A DNA stretch of 64,000 nt from Colias croceus (lineage: Eukaryota > Arthropoda > Insecta > Lepidoptera > Pieridae). Below the pieces are notes generated by a model that was given only the letters and a program-made list of their open reading frames with translations, did no database searches and had not been told where the DNA came from. Position 1 is the stretch's first letter. The number at the start of each line of letters is the position of its first letter. A program made the translations under genes and the position numbers. The stretch is from the NCBI RefSeq assembly GCF_905220415.1, contig NC_059549.1:4960001-5024000 (forward strand). Reading direction: 5' to 3'. This document shows, piece by piece, positions 33,409 through 44,044 of the stretch.

Positions 33409-34009
33409 TTGCAACGCTATCTATGCCTTTACCTTCAAAGATGAAACGATAATTACTAAACTTCATTGTGCAATTTACAATAAATGAACTTACCTAACCC
33501 TACATTATAAATTTTCTAAATGTTCCCGAAATTCTCAAAAAGGGAATTAGGACGCGATTTCAATTCGGATAACATAAGGTAATTTTGAAGAGAGGAAGGA
33601 CTCAGGAATGTTGATTAAACTCTAAACTAGAATCAATCTACTTAAGTATACAATTTCCTCGATTTTTCTCTTAGTTCACATGTGCAATTGCCCCACTTTC
33701 CCTGTCCATTTCAACACGCAGCGAACCAGTTTATGAAGCAATGCACACAAACGCTAAAGTCAATACAATAATTAACTAATAAGCGATTGTTTGTAGGGTC
33801 GATTGAATGACCTTTCGTGCGAAATGTTTTAAGGAAAAAGCAATATGCAAATGCACATGCATATATGCATATAGTGCTATGTATTTCATCATCAACCCTC
33901 CTTTATTGGAACTCCACGGACGGTCTATAATACAGCAGAATTCTATAGTTATTGGATATGCGGCTTTTCTCAAGTTGTTTTCCTTCACGGAATGTACCAG
34001 TAGAATATA

Positions 34010-34620
34010 GACACGCGGCAGCGTGTCAAGCCGAGTTCAAGCGAAGAGAACTGGCGAGCAGCAGCCGTGTGTATATATAGACACGCGGCAGCGTGTCAAG
34101 CCGAGTTCAAGCGAAGAGAACTGGCGAGCAGCAGCCGTGTGTATATTTACACGAACCATTTCGAGCCACTTTTCACCCCCTTATAACTCGAAAACTATTT
34201 AAGTTAAATAAACCAAATTTGGTACATATCAAGAGGACTTCAAGATAAACAAGAACCTTAAATTTCATAAATACAGATTAAACAGTTGCGTAGATATTAA
34301 TATCCAAAAATCGCAATTTTTAAGACTGACTGACTTATAGATATATACAAAACCTAACCCACTTCCAGATGACCTAGAAAGTTCAAATTTTGTAATCAAC
34401 TAGGTAATAGTGAGTGTACAAAGGAAAAAATCAGAAAATACTGAATTTATTTGTATTTAATTTTTTTTTCAATGACATTAATTTTGTTTGTATGGAAAAA
34501 TGGAAAAGTTTAAAAAAATAGAAAATAGTATATTCACCTTACTAGTCTTAAAAAATAGATCAAAACTAATCAGTGGCAGAAAAAAAATTTGAAATCCATC
34601 AATAAATGACTGAGATATAG
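34010..34620 (+). repeat. Interspersed repeat with duplicated GC-rich head
   Basis: The 67 bp head (GACACGCGGCAGCGTGTCAA ... GCAGCAGCCGTGTGTATA) occurs twice in a row at about 34010-34076 and 34077-34143, then the body follows as in 19706-20290. The copy is cut at GAGATATAG, where the foldback at 34621 begins. Confidence 0.65.
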
Positions 34621-35055
34621 ATCCCACCAAAAACATAAATGTAAAAATTGGAGCCGAGTTCAATCGTTGACTTAATTTGCCAAAAAAAGAAATGAGATCT
34701 AAATGTGTGCCAAGTTCTGCAGACAGTCCAGAAATTTATTTACAAAGATGTATTAAGTTCTTAGGTTGACTGAAAACTCAATTGTTTTATTTTCCCTTAT
34801 AGGACAATGTTTATTCCAAAATATAACTTTTTTAATTTGAATAATAATTTTGGAATTTGGAATAAACATTGTCCTCTAAGGGAAAATAAAACAATTGGGT
34901 TTTCAATCAACCTAAGAACTTAATACATCTTTGTAAATAAATTTCTGGACTGTCTGCAGAACTTGGCACACATTTAGATCTCATTTCTTTTTTTGGCAAA
35001 TTAAGTCAACGATTGAACTCGGCTCCAAATTTTACATTTATGTTTTTGGTGGGAT
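34621..35055. repeat. Foldback element with ATCCCACCAAAAACAT ends (435 bp)
   Basis: The arms (each about 200 bp) are near-perfect inverted complements with a very short centre around AATAATAATTTTGGAATTTGG. The arm sequence is the same as the outer arms of 21091-22082 but about 100 bp shorter toward the centre. Non-coding. Confidence 0.8.
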
Positions 35056-35409
35056 TATAATATACAGATAAATATTAACGTACCAATTCAATTTTAACAT
35101 TTTTTCCACCAGGATTACCATGATGTCAAAATATAAAGTCTTTAAAATATCCTAAAATGTTGCATACTTTATTAGGTATGTCATTTTATTTTTCCTGCAA
35201 CTACATTTTATTTTATTTTATTTGAATCTTCTCTTTTGTATAATGGTCAAGATATTATTATCCATGAAAGTTATTATACATGAAAATATGCGTTTCGTAA
35301 ATTTTGCATGAAAATAACGTAAGGAGTTCTTAATTTTGTAAAACTTATTTCAAATGTAAAAGAAGACAAAAAATTAAATCAATATTAAAATAATAATAGT
35401 ACCTATTTC

Positions 35410-35925
35410 TAATACAATCTTACGCTACGTATGCCTGTTCACACTTCCAAATTCTACGATTACTCTTTTACCGTACAAGCCGTAAGATTGTGGAACTCTC
35501 TCCCGACAACGATCAGGCAAGCCCAATCTTTATATTATAGTTTTAAAACTCTTGTTAAGAACTACTATCTATATCTTTAATGCTGTTTGTCTATGTTCTT
35601 TGCTGATTTAGTTATATATTTATGTAAATTTATTTTCCTCTCTTCTAATATTTGTATTCCTATACTGCTCATTTCTCCTTTGTTTTTGTATAATATTATA
35701 TTTTGATTCTTAAGTTATCTATCTATGTATAATTACAGTTTCTTGTATATGTATCTACGTATTTATGCACTATCTACCTTTTTATTGATTTATTTTTCCT
35801 ATATCCCAAGGTTGCCTGGAAGAAATCGCTTTTAAGCGATAAGGCCGCCAAATTTTACATTTATTATAAATTTTGTTTTTGTGTGCATTGTACAATAAAG
35901 TGTATTCTATCTATCTATCTATCTA
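35410..35925 (+). mobile_element. 3' end of CR1/Jockey-type LINE, third copy
   Basis: The plus-strand frame at about 35421-35580 reads FYDYSFTVQAVRLWNSLP and then SFKTLVKNYYLYL before a stop. It is followed by the 3' UTR (TTGCCTGGAAGAAATCGCTT, GCATTGTACAATAAAGTG) and a (CTAT)n tail at 35907-35930. Confidence 0.75.
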
Positions 35926-35986
35926 TTTCATTTCAGTCTGGCTATGTCGTATGCTAATAAAGGAAAAATTTTCAAGCTTAAATAAA

Positions 35987-36128
35987 TCCATACTTATATT
36001 ATAAATGCGAAAGTAACTCTGTCTGTCTGTCTGAATATCTGAAACTGACGAATTTGCATGAAATTTGGTATAGAGATATTCTGATACCCGAGAAAGGACA
36101 TAGGGTAGGTTTTATCCCGGAAAGCTAG
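35987..36128 (+). mobile_element. Short Helitron (142 bp) without the GC-rich hairpin
   Basis: It starts A-TCCATACTTATATTATAAATG and ends TTTATCCCGGAAAGCTAG before T. It matches 40585-40818 but lacks the block between CCCGG and the terminus. Confidence 0.65.
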
Positions 36129-36602
36129 TTATAAATAAAATGAAAAAAGTGATTCATATTATATCTAATATTGTCTATCATTTATCTACTAATTGCCGTA
36201 ATATAGGTTACCTAGTGACTTTATTTCTCTGATTGAAGCAAAAACCTAATTTTGTTCAAATGTTAATATTACAAAAAGCCTGAGTTCTTCCGCATAACTA
36301 TTAAAGTCATTCAGGCAAAGTGTACACTTCGCAGGAGTTGAGGGCGCTACAGATGTCAAGTGTAAGAATACAACTAGCCTAGATTTCAATCTAGGCTGTA
36401 AATTTTGTAATTCTTGCACACAGCCCTGTTCTAGTGTTGAAATTACGTTCTGTTAAATTATAATTATAAATAATGTAACCATTATTAGCGTACTGGGATG
36501 CTTAAGATAATGTTATCATGCGTTTTATATTTTATTTATATTTTTAGCAAGTTGCATTTATTGTCCTTTATTTGTGTCCATATTATGATGATTGAAAGTC
36601 TT

Positions 36603-36862
36603 TAACCGACTTCAAAAAAAAGGAGGAGGTTATCAATTCGGCCGGTATGTTTTTTTTTATGTATGTACACCGATTACTCCGAGGTTTCTGAACCGATTTA
36701 CGTGATTCTTTTTTTGTTCGATGCGGGATGGTGTCGAATTGGTCCCATACAATACATTCGGATAGGAACAGTAGTTTTTATTTTATGAGCATTTTTGTCA
36801 GTATTTGTAAATGTTGCAAGTGCAAGTTTGAAGTCCGTTGTTTTTAACGCAGTTATTACTTG
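36603..36862 (+). repeat. Interspersed element with ACCGACTTCAAA inverted ends, copy 1
   Basis: It starts TAACCGACTTCAAAAAAAAG and ends GTTTGAAGTCCGTTGTTTTT followed by AACGCAGTTATTACTTGT, so the ends are inverted complements. Interior CACCGATTACTCCGAGGTTT. Two other copies at 38790-39065 and 48104-48257. Probably a MITE or SINE-like repeat. Confidence 0.65.
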
Positions 36863-37719
36863 TTTAAAAGAGAATATTAACATACCTATTACAAAATTAA
36901 AATTCCTTATTTTATCCGTTACATATTTGCAGATTTTCTTTATAACAGCATCAGTGTTATTAAAATAAAAGTATGATATCATTTCGCCAGCGATTTCTTT
37001 TTAAATTCACAAAGACATTTGCGAAATAAAAGCTGAAGTTAATTAAACAAGTGTTTTGGAGAAATTGCAGTGAAAAATGTCCGTATCAAAGTAAATACAA
37101 AATGATTTAATATTAAAGTAAATAGCTGTTATTATCACCTTGGGGATTAAATTATTTTATTAGCTTAGTAGAATTTCTTAAGTATACTTCATCAAATATT
37201 ATGATTTGCTTAAAGGCTTACTTACACCAATAAATATATTTTTATAATATCATTTAGATAAGCTTAGAACTACGTCATACTTCCCACAACTACGAGACCT
37301 ATCCAAAGTTGGAATTAAAAAAACTTGAGCGATGTCAAGGGACATCCGAATGGAAGTTGGAACGAAGTGTTAAGTTAGAGAGAGACAGGCAGAGTACCAC
37401 GCGCACGCCGCGCGGTTTACAACTGTAGCAAAAAGTGTCGTGAATTTTTTCGGTCTAGCCTCCTTTCACAACGCGCGCAGTTTTCGAACTTCGTTCCAAA
37501 ACTTTGTTCCAATATAAATGAAAATATGTATCTATAATTATAGCATTTATATAGCAAAAAGTGGATAAACTTTCTAAACAAACTACCTACTAAACTAAAA
37601 AAAGTCGTTTTTACCACCACCATGTTTCATTTGTTTAAATTAGGGGTGCATCCGATACCGATACCGATATATCGGCGATACTTCGGGTTAGCCGATATAT
37701 CGGTATCGACGATATTTTT

Positions 37720-37983
37720 ATGACCGATTCAACGATACTTTTTAATTTATACCCAAACTTGAAAAAAATTGCGCAGAAGTACTTTAGTTTCCAAATGAGT
37801 TCTGTTGCATCTGAGAGACTATTTTCCAGCGCAGGTCTTTTTCAAACAGACTTGCGAAATCGCCTTTCTCCGCAAAACTTAAGATTACGGATAAGATTAC
37901 GGCCTAGATTACTTATTATTGTTTGGAAGAAATTGCTTGTAGCAATAAAGCCGCTTTTTGTCAAATGTCCTCCTATTAAGTAA
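37720..37983 (+). pseudogene. hAT transposase C-terminal dimerisation fragment
   Basis: The frame reads YPNLKKIAQKYFSFQMSSVA then SERLFSSAGLFQTDLRNRLS, the conserved core of the hAT C-terminal dimerisation domain (SERxFSxAG, RNRL). Upstream transposase sequence is absent, so this is a remnant. The tail after PQNL diverges. Confidence 0.75.
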
Positions 37984-38044
37984 AATTTATAAGTATTTTC
38001 TTTTTGTGTGCAATAATTTTTTTAAAAAGAGTGAGTGTACTTAT

Positions 38045-38243
38045 GTACACGCGTTAGAAGTTATAATTCTTTGGCGTATGGAAAAAATACTAGAATATAC
38101 AACTTGAACATAGTTATCAATTTTCATATCACCTAGAACTAACTCCATGCTGTTTAATTTAGGTGTCGGTGTGCGCGCGCATCGTAAAAATTCACTCTTA
38201 TCATTTTTCTCCATCGCGCCAAAAGAAGTATAACTTTAATTAC
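38045..38243. mobile_element. MITE with imperfect inverted ends
   Basis: TAGAAGTTATAATTCTTTGGCG on the left pairs with GCGCCAAAAGAAGTATAACTT on the right. It sits inside the hAT remnant. It resembles, but does not match, the GAAGTGAAACTTCTTT family. Confidence 0.5.
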
Positions 38244-38789
38244 TTTGTTTTTTAAACAAAAATCTTATCAATGTTAATTTTAATTGCTAAAATTTTTAAT
38301 TGCCAGATTATTATCCTATGTCTCTACTTTTATATTATAAAAGAAAAATCTGACTTGTGATTTATTTATTATACCACAGAATACATAATAGTAGCTAAAC
38401 GCTACAGAACGGACACTCTCCGCCTCCCGCCAAAATTAAACACTTACCTCACCCCGCACAATCAGACATGTTATGGTACCCATTTCCCCGCAAGGACGAT
38501 ACCAACGACGTCTTTAGACGAAACGCAACGAAGATTGACAACATTAATCAAATTGACTTAAAGCAATTTTATTATTTTGGATTTGTGATTATCATTTTTC
38601 GTAGAAAATGGTTAGATATTGTGCTGTTTACGGATGTATTTCATCAGAAAAACGCGAATTTTTTTTTACGCTAGTCGCAAATGTGCCAACCATAAAGAGT
38701 TTACACACGCATTTGCAGTCTCTACAGTGTGACTGTCAAAACTATAATTTTGTATGGAGTGTCCGGGGTGTGATTATACCTTAATTTTA

Positions 38790-39065
38790 TTAACCGACTT
38801 CAAAAAAAAGGAGGAGGTTATCAATTCGGCCGGTATATTTTTTTTTTTTTTTATGTATGTACACCGATTACTCCGAGGTTTCTGAACCGATTTACGTGAT
38901 TCTTTTTTTGTTCGATGCGGGATGGTGTCGAATTGGTCCCATAAAAATTTTATTCGGATAGGCCCAGTAGTTTTTATTTTATGAGCAGCATTTTTGTCTG
39001 TAGGTATTTGTAAATTTTGCAAGTGCAAGTTTGAAGTCGGTTGTTTTTAACGCAGTTATCACTTG
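38790..39065 (+). repeat. ACCGACTTCAAA element, copy 2
   Basis: Same ends and interior as 36603-36862 (GAGGTTATCAATTCGGCCGG, TCGATGCGGGATGGTGTCGA), with an intact right end GAAGTCGGTTGTTTTTAACG. Confidence 0.65.
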
Positions 39066-39331
39066 TAATTCACAGTAAGCGTATCGATATCGTTATCGGT
39101 ATCGGTATCGGTATCGTATCGGCGAAAAGGCGTATCGATGCATCCCTATATTGACTAGACTTTGTTTAAGAGAATGGAAGTTAAAGAAAAAGGTATGTAA
39201 ATTAGATGAATGATGATGTAGATAATTATAGACTACAGTATTAAAGTTAATTCCAGTTTTCCACGAATCCCAAATAAAATATTGCACCTTTCTTTGTTAG
39301 GTAAACAATTTTTATATACCTTATCACAGTC

Positions 39332-39337
39332 TATAAA
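39332..39337 (+). promoter_or_regulatory. TATA box, candidate, gene C
   Basis: CTATAAAATTT about 100 bases before the ATG, with initiator-like TTGTCAGT and TTCATA 20-35 bases downstream. A second TATAAA at 39365-39370 is an alternative. Confidence 0.45.
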
Positions 39338-39436
39338 ATTTCTTTCTGCATTGTCAGTAGTTCATATAAAGTAGCTGCATATCGTTACTTACATCATAAT
39401 ATTACAATATTACATTGTGAAAATAGTTTAATAACA

Positions 39437-42060
39437 ATGTCCTTCCAAAGAATAATTATATTTATGCTGTTTTTGAGTATTGTTTCTGGGACCATAGAAG
39501 AAGATTTTGGTAATTATTTCCTGTTATTATTTTTTTTTTTTGTAAAAAATTTGGGTTTTTTTATCTTCGAAAGGCAATCGAGCCGATGGTTCCCCTGATG
39601 GTAAGAGATCACCAAGGCTTGTAATTTCAAAGGATAGGAAGAATAAGGAACTGAATAAGGTCTGGGATAACTGCATCGAAGTATCTATGATTAATGATAA
39701 TATTGATTCAATTGAAAAATTAAAATATTAGGGAATGAGAATACTTAAATTACATACTTACATATTATATTAATTAGGATTTTCGTTATTCATATCTATT
39801 ATTTGATAAAACAGGATGATTTCTATAATATCAATAACATTATATTAAACGTATTTGGAAACATTCATTTTCCACATTATTAACATTTTACGATATAATA
39901 AAAATACGAATCAAGATAATGTTGAATCTTTATCGTTATTTGGAGACCTTTATCTTATACATTTACAAATTATCATACAATTTTTAAAATAGAAAGGAAA
40001 GATGTTTCAAACAAAAATATTATTTCAACATATTCAAAATTAATATATTTACCTAGACAATTATATATTCTACAGGTAATGTTCTGTTTTTCAGTCAAAT
40101 CTCTACCAAAATGCAGCGTGCTCGACAATGACTGCTTGAAGAACGTTATGCTAAAGAAGCTCAACAATCCTGGCTTGCCAAGTTTCAACGTACTACCATT
40201 TGACCCTATTTATTTGAGTTATATTACTGTTAATTTACCAAATATGGTCAATGTTAGCATTAACAAGGCCGCTTTAACAGGTGTCAAGAATTGTGTTTAT
40301 CAAAGTTTCGCGTAAGTAAAATTTAAGCTCAATTTAAAAGTGTTTTTTTTTATGCACACGGGGATGAGCACAATATTGAATTCAGTATAACTTAAAACTA
40401 ATAAATCTCTAGCACCTCAGTCGTTGGAACAAGCGTAAATTTCTTTAGTTTTTATATCATTAAATCCTTTTCTTGATAATAAGGAATACCTACAACAAAA
40501 TAAGAATTATCGGTATCAGTAAAGCCGTTAGTGCGTGATACTGTGACCAAGGGAAAAAGCGATTTATGTTTATATATAAAGATACTAGGTTTCCGCCCGC
40601 GGCTTCGCCCGCGCAGTCAAAGAAAAACCCGCATAGTTCCCGTTGCCGTGGGGTTTCCGGGATTGCGTCATTTTCCCGGGATAAAAAGTAGCCTTTCTCG
40701 GGTATCAAAATATATGTATACCAAATTTCATGAAAATTGGTTCAGTAGTTTAGGCGTGATTGAGTAACAGACAGACAGACAGACAGAGTTACTTTCGCAT
40801 TTATAATATTAGTATGGATTTTTAAAAGCATTGATTCAACGGAGGGTTTGGCGAAAGAAGAAGTTCGCTGCAACCTGACGCTGAAAGGTGGCTACACGGC
40901 CGACGCGCCCAACTCCGTATTAGCAGCTGACTTCCAGACTGACCAGGACCTGCACGGCCAAGGGACTGGACAGATTAGCGTTGGCGAGTATTGAATGCGT
41001 TGTACCAAATTATTGTAAAAAATTTCAAAAGTCAAAGTCGATGCAATATAGTTTTTGAAAAAAATAACGAGGCTAACTTTTGTTTCAATCCATTTGAATC
41101 CCTTTTTCAATACCCTTTTATGTGATTCCCTTATTTATAGCTTGCCATTTTTAATAATAATAATATATCATAGTTATAGTAGTATACACTCATTTTCTCT
41201 TAGCAATTTATTTCATTTTTTTGAATCGGGCTAGGCGTCTGTTATGTTTCATTCATTGTATATAAAGAAAAAAGCTTACACTAATATTTTATATTGTTTG
41301 CAGTTAACCTATACATGAAAATTGAATTGCCGTTTCATTTCGAAAAACGCGGGAACAACATATTCATCGTCTGCTCATACAATGAAGGAAAATGTGACTA
41401 TGATTACCAGGGCTCAGTGGTATTTGCTGCTGACAATCTTTACGTTGGTGACAAAAATATAGGTAAGCAAAACGCTTATCCTAGCATATACGAGTTACAG
41501 GGGGGTTAGACAAGTGGCTTTCGTTTAGCGTAACGTTTGATAGAATAGATTATGAATGTATGAGCTGTAGATAAATGTATCGACAGCTTACGTCAATCTC
41601 ATACATTCATAATCTATTCTATCAAACGTTACGCTAATAGAAAGCTACTTGTCTAGGGGGGCAGGTGTGAATGTATGGCTCTTCCGTTGCCATTTGATAA
41701 ACATGAATCATGATGATATTAATAAGCTGGGCGGTTGATACAATATTTTCCAACCGCTTCAATTGGGATTACCCCAATTCTTGTCCTACTGGTTTTGATC
41801 TTAATATTTTTACAATAAATTAATTGAAATATTTAAATTACAGGTCGGTTATATTATTTAAAACATGTTCTAAACTTAATTAATTTTCAGCTGCCGACGT
41901 TGTCAGTTATTTGAATGAAAACTGGAAACAATCATCATTTGTTCAAACATTTATCGAAGAGTATTTGAAAATCTATTTCGCTTACAGCAAGAGATTTTTG
42001 GAGGGCGTGCCCACAAAATATTACATCACCGATGACTTGACTAACTACATTCAAAACTAA
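39437..42060 (+). CDS. JHBP-family gene C, complete (five coding exons, 257 aa)
   Basis: Exons: 39437-39509, 40095-40311, 40829-40983, 41304-41462, 41891-42060. Intron phases 1, 2, 1, 1 as in the paralogs. The product has a signal peptide (MSFQRIIIFMLFLSIVSG), the Cys pair of KCSVLDNDC, VLPFDPIYL, RCNLTLKGGYTAD, ICS-type Cys pair in exon 4 (VCSYNEGKCDYDYQG) and YLNENWKQSSF plus FLEGVPTKYYITDDL at the end. It should be a secreted carrier of a hydrophobic ligand. Three oddities: intron 3 starts with GC (40984-40985) where D and E have GT; a Helitron ends 10 bp before exon 3; and exon 3 is nearly identical to that of D/E while the other exons are clearly diverged. Intron 2 is 517 bp against about 125 bp in D and E. 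A polyadenylation signal follows at 42077. Confidence 0.92.
39527..39640. repeat. Retroelement tail remnant in intron 1 of gene C
   Basis: A T-run followed by AGGCAATCGAGCCGATGGTT and CCTGATGGTAAGAGATCACC resembles the antisense 3' end of a common lepidopteran retroelement. Not classifiable further. Confidence 0.4.
40585..40818 (-). mobile_element. Helitron inserted beside exon 3 of gene C
   Basis: On the minus strand it begins A-TCCATACTAATATTATAAATG and ends with the hairpin GCGGGCGAAGCCGCGGGCGG and AACCTAG before T, so both ends and the A/T target are intact. It contains CTGTCTGTCTGTCTGTTAC and CCCGGAAACCCCACGGCAAC blocks. Its 5' terminus lies 10 bp from the first base of exon 3 (40829), replacing almost the whole 3' splice region of intron 2. 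Confidence 0.85.
41507..41655. mobile_element. Foldback MITE in intron 4 of gene C (149 bp)
   Basis: TAGACAAGTGGCTTTCGTTT and GCGTAACGTTTGATAGAATAG on the left pair with the inverted right arm ending GCTACTTGTCTA. The element is flanked by a run of six G on each side (one T intervening on the left), which may be a target duplication or coincidence. Confidence 0.75.
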
Positions 42061-42076
42061 ACCACCTTCCATTGTT

Positions 42077-42082
42077 AATAAA
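42077..42082 (+). promoter_or_regulatory. Polyadenylation signal, gene C
   Basis: AATAAA 17 bases after the stop codon, followed by AATTGCAAGTTAGAAAGCAC. The distance is short but usual in this family; gene F has AATAAA 28 bases after its stop. Confidence 0.6.
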
Positions 42083-42599
42083 TAATTGCAAGTTAGAAAG
42101 CACTCTTTCATTAAGACCTTTTCCTTGAAATTTAAATTTAAACTAAAACTATGGGGACTCATTTATATAAATAAACGAGTCCCCATAGAGGTAGGCCCAT
42201 GTGGACGTAGCTTGACTGAAGAAAATCACTTGAGCTGTTATTTTCTTCGGCCCATATTTTATTTATCGTAAAATGTCTTCGAACATATTTTCTAAATGTA
42301 ATGCGCTATAGAATTTAGAGCGCTATATTTTGTTATGATAGGTATGGTATTATTCTTGACCATCAGGATGTCTGGAAGGAATGCTGCTTCAGCGACAAGA
42401 TATCCCACTGTGATCTTGTCTGTCGACTGTCCTTTACTTTTGCTATTTTATCAAAATACAGTTTTTTTTCTACACTATTATACTTATAATCTGTTATAAA
42501 CATGAAATCCCGCTATGAATCAAAGAGAAGAACTGAACTGTACCCATACCAGCAACTTAAAAATAAGCTATATTATGATATTCTTTTGTATTGGTTTAT

Positions 42600-42775
42600 A
42601 AGTTTGATTTTTTAACAGCTTAAACGATAGACTGAGTATTCGTGTAAAATTCAGCTTTATATCTCTACGTGTTCCTGAGAAAAAGGGTCTTAACAGACAG
42701 ATAGACACACAACAGGAGCCTATAAGGCTTCTGTTTTTAACTTCTATGGTTCGGAACCTCTAAAATATCTTCAAT
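42600..42775. repeat. Partial copy of the 53189-53582 element
   Basis: CTACGTGTTCCTGAGAAAAAG, then ACAGACAGATAGACACACAAC and GGTTCGGAACCTCTAAAA match the right part of the element at 53189-53582. Confidence 0.55.
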
Positions 42776-43128
42776 ACTTGAGATAGAAACATTTGTTTGT
42801 ACAATGTTCTTATAGTTTCAAATACCTACTCTTATGAAGTAGGTGTGGCGTTTTCATTTATTGTTGTCTCCGCCCAGTGAATGTGTTTCGCTTACACTAT
42901 TGATTGAGAATCTCGTAAAATTCAGCTTTTAATGGGTTTTTGTTAATTTTTAATTTAAGTTTTGGTGTTTCATTGTCTACAGCTGTAGTATTCTATAGAA
43001 GAGCAAGTTATAGTATATAATTTATAATATGGACATAAACAATCTTATATTTAAATAGTAAAAAGGTAGATATATAATATATTGATAGGAAATGGTAATT
43101 AATAACGAAACAATGGTAGTCTATTTGT

Positions 43129-43813
43129 AATTGAAGGGCCAGAGGGAAAAACTGGCTAAGTCCATTTTTTCTAAAATTGATTTTTTGGTGTCTATGGCCA
43201 CAAAAATACGCAGTTCATCATACGACTATCTTACACAGGGGCAAAACTCGTTGAGTCAAAAGTTTTTTTTGCTGAATTTCTATATAACTAGGGAAAAACC
43301 GGCTAAGTCTGTGGACATGACCACTACTTCCCAACAAAAACGCAACAAAGTGTCAGAATTAAGTTGACAAGCGACAATCGACATTTTTTTTTCGCGGTCT
43401 GTGTTGATTCCTACTGCTTGAAATAGTTATTTAATTGTTTTTTAATAAACAAAATCAATGAAGACAATAAGTATTATAATAAAATGCTTCACAAGCTGAT
43501 AATTATTTTTTATTTAACTCCTTCATAGTTCTCAAAAATGGGAAAAACAGGCTAAGTCCTGGACTTAGCTACTTGTTTCCCAGACGACTTGGATGTAACT
43601 ATGAAATTTTAGTTTTTTTATGATTATAGATTAATTTTTGCACGGAAAACAATTACACATACATGTGATATACTAAATTTACTTTTAAAATCAACTGCTA
43701 ATGTGTGAGTAGATTTTTCAAGTCGCCCATTTCCGCTTTCACAACTTGAATGGTCTGTACTGTAAAGTTTTGTGAATGTGACTTAGCCTTTTCTTCCCTC
43801 TGGCCCTTCAATT
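43129..43813. mobile_element. TIR element of 685 bp (AATTGAAGGGCCAGAGGGAA)
   Basis: AATTGAAGGGCCAGAGGGAA on the left is the inverted complement of the right end TTCCCTCTGGCCCTTCAATT, a perfect 20 bp match. Inside, variants of GGGAAAAACNGGCTAAGTC recur three times, and a short frame on the plus strand has no known motif. It lies between genes C and D, ending 230 bp from the stop of D. Confidence 0.75.
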
Positions 43814-44044
43814 CAGTTAATTTATATTACTAAAGATTTTTAAGAAATCATCATTATTTAATGATAACGCTACAACTAAAAGCTTATCAACATTATTCAA
43901 TCGTATTCCTACTTATTTGGAGGAACGACAAGCTAATTATTTACCGTAAAAATTCAAATTAGGTAATGGTCATTTACAAAAAAGAGTTTTTTATGCATGC
44001 AATTCTTTAATTTCTGAATTCTAAAATTCTTTAACACTTCCAGA

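Larger units (their letters stand above)
37642..39148 (+). mobile_element. hAT-type DNA transposon remnant with nested insertions
   Basis: The left end AGGGGTGCATCCGATACCGA and right end ATCGATGCATCCCTA are imperfect inverted complements followed inward by ATCGGTATCGGTATC-type repeats. A hAT dimerisation-domain fragment is encoded at 37720-37983. A smaller inverted-repeat element (38045-38243) and a copy of the ACCGACTTCAAA repeat (38790-39065) lie inside. I could not see a matching 8 bp target duplication. Confidence 0.6.

Noticed and set aside
34478..34663. Frame MNSAPIFTFMFLVG, also found at 20906-21133
   Set aside because: Both are translations of the foldback terminus (complement of ATCCCACCAAAAACAT) running into AT-rich DNA, not a conserved protein.
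43131..43367. Open frame of 78 codons on the plus strand
   Set aside because: It starts inside the terminal inverted repeat of a TIR element, has no known motif, and its phrases are the element's internal repeats.
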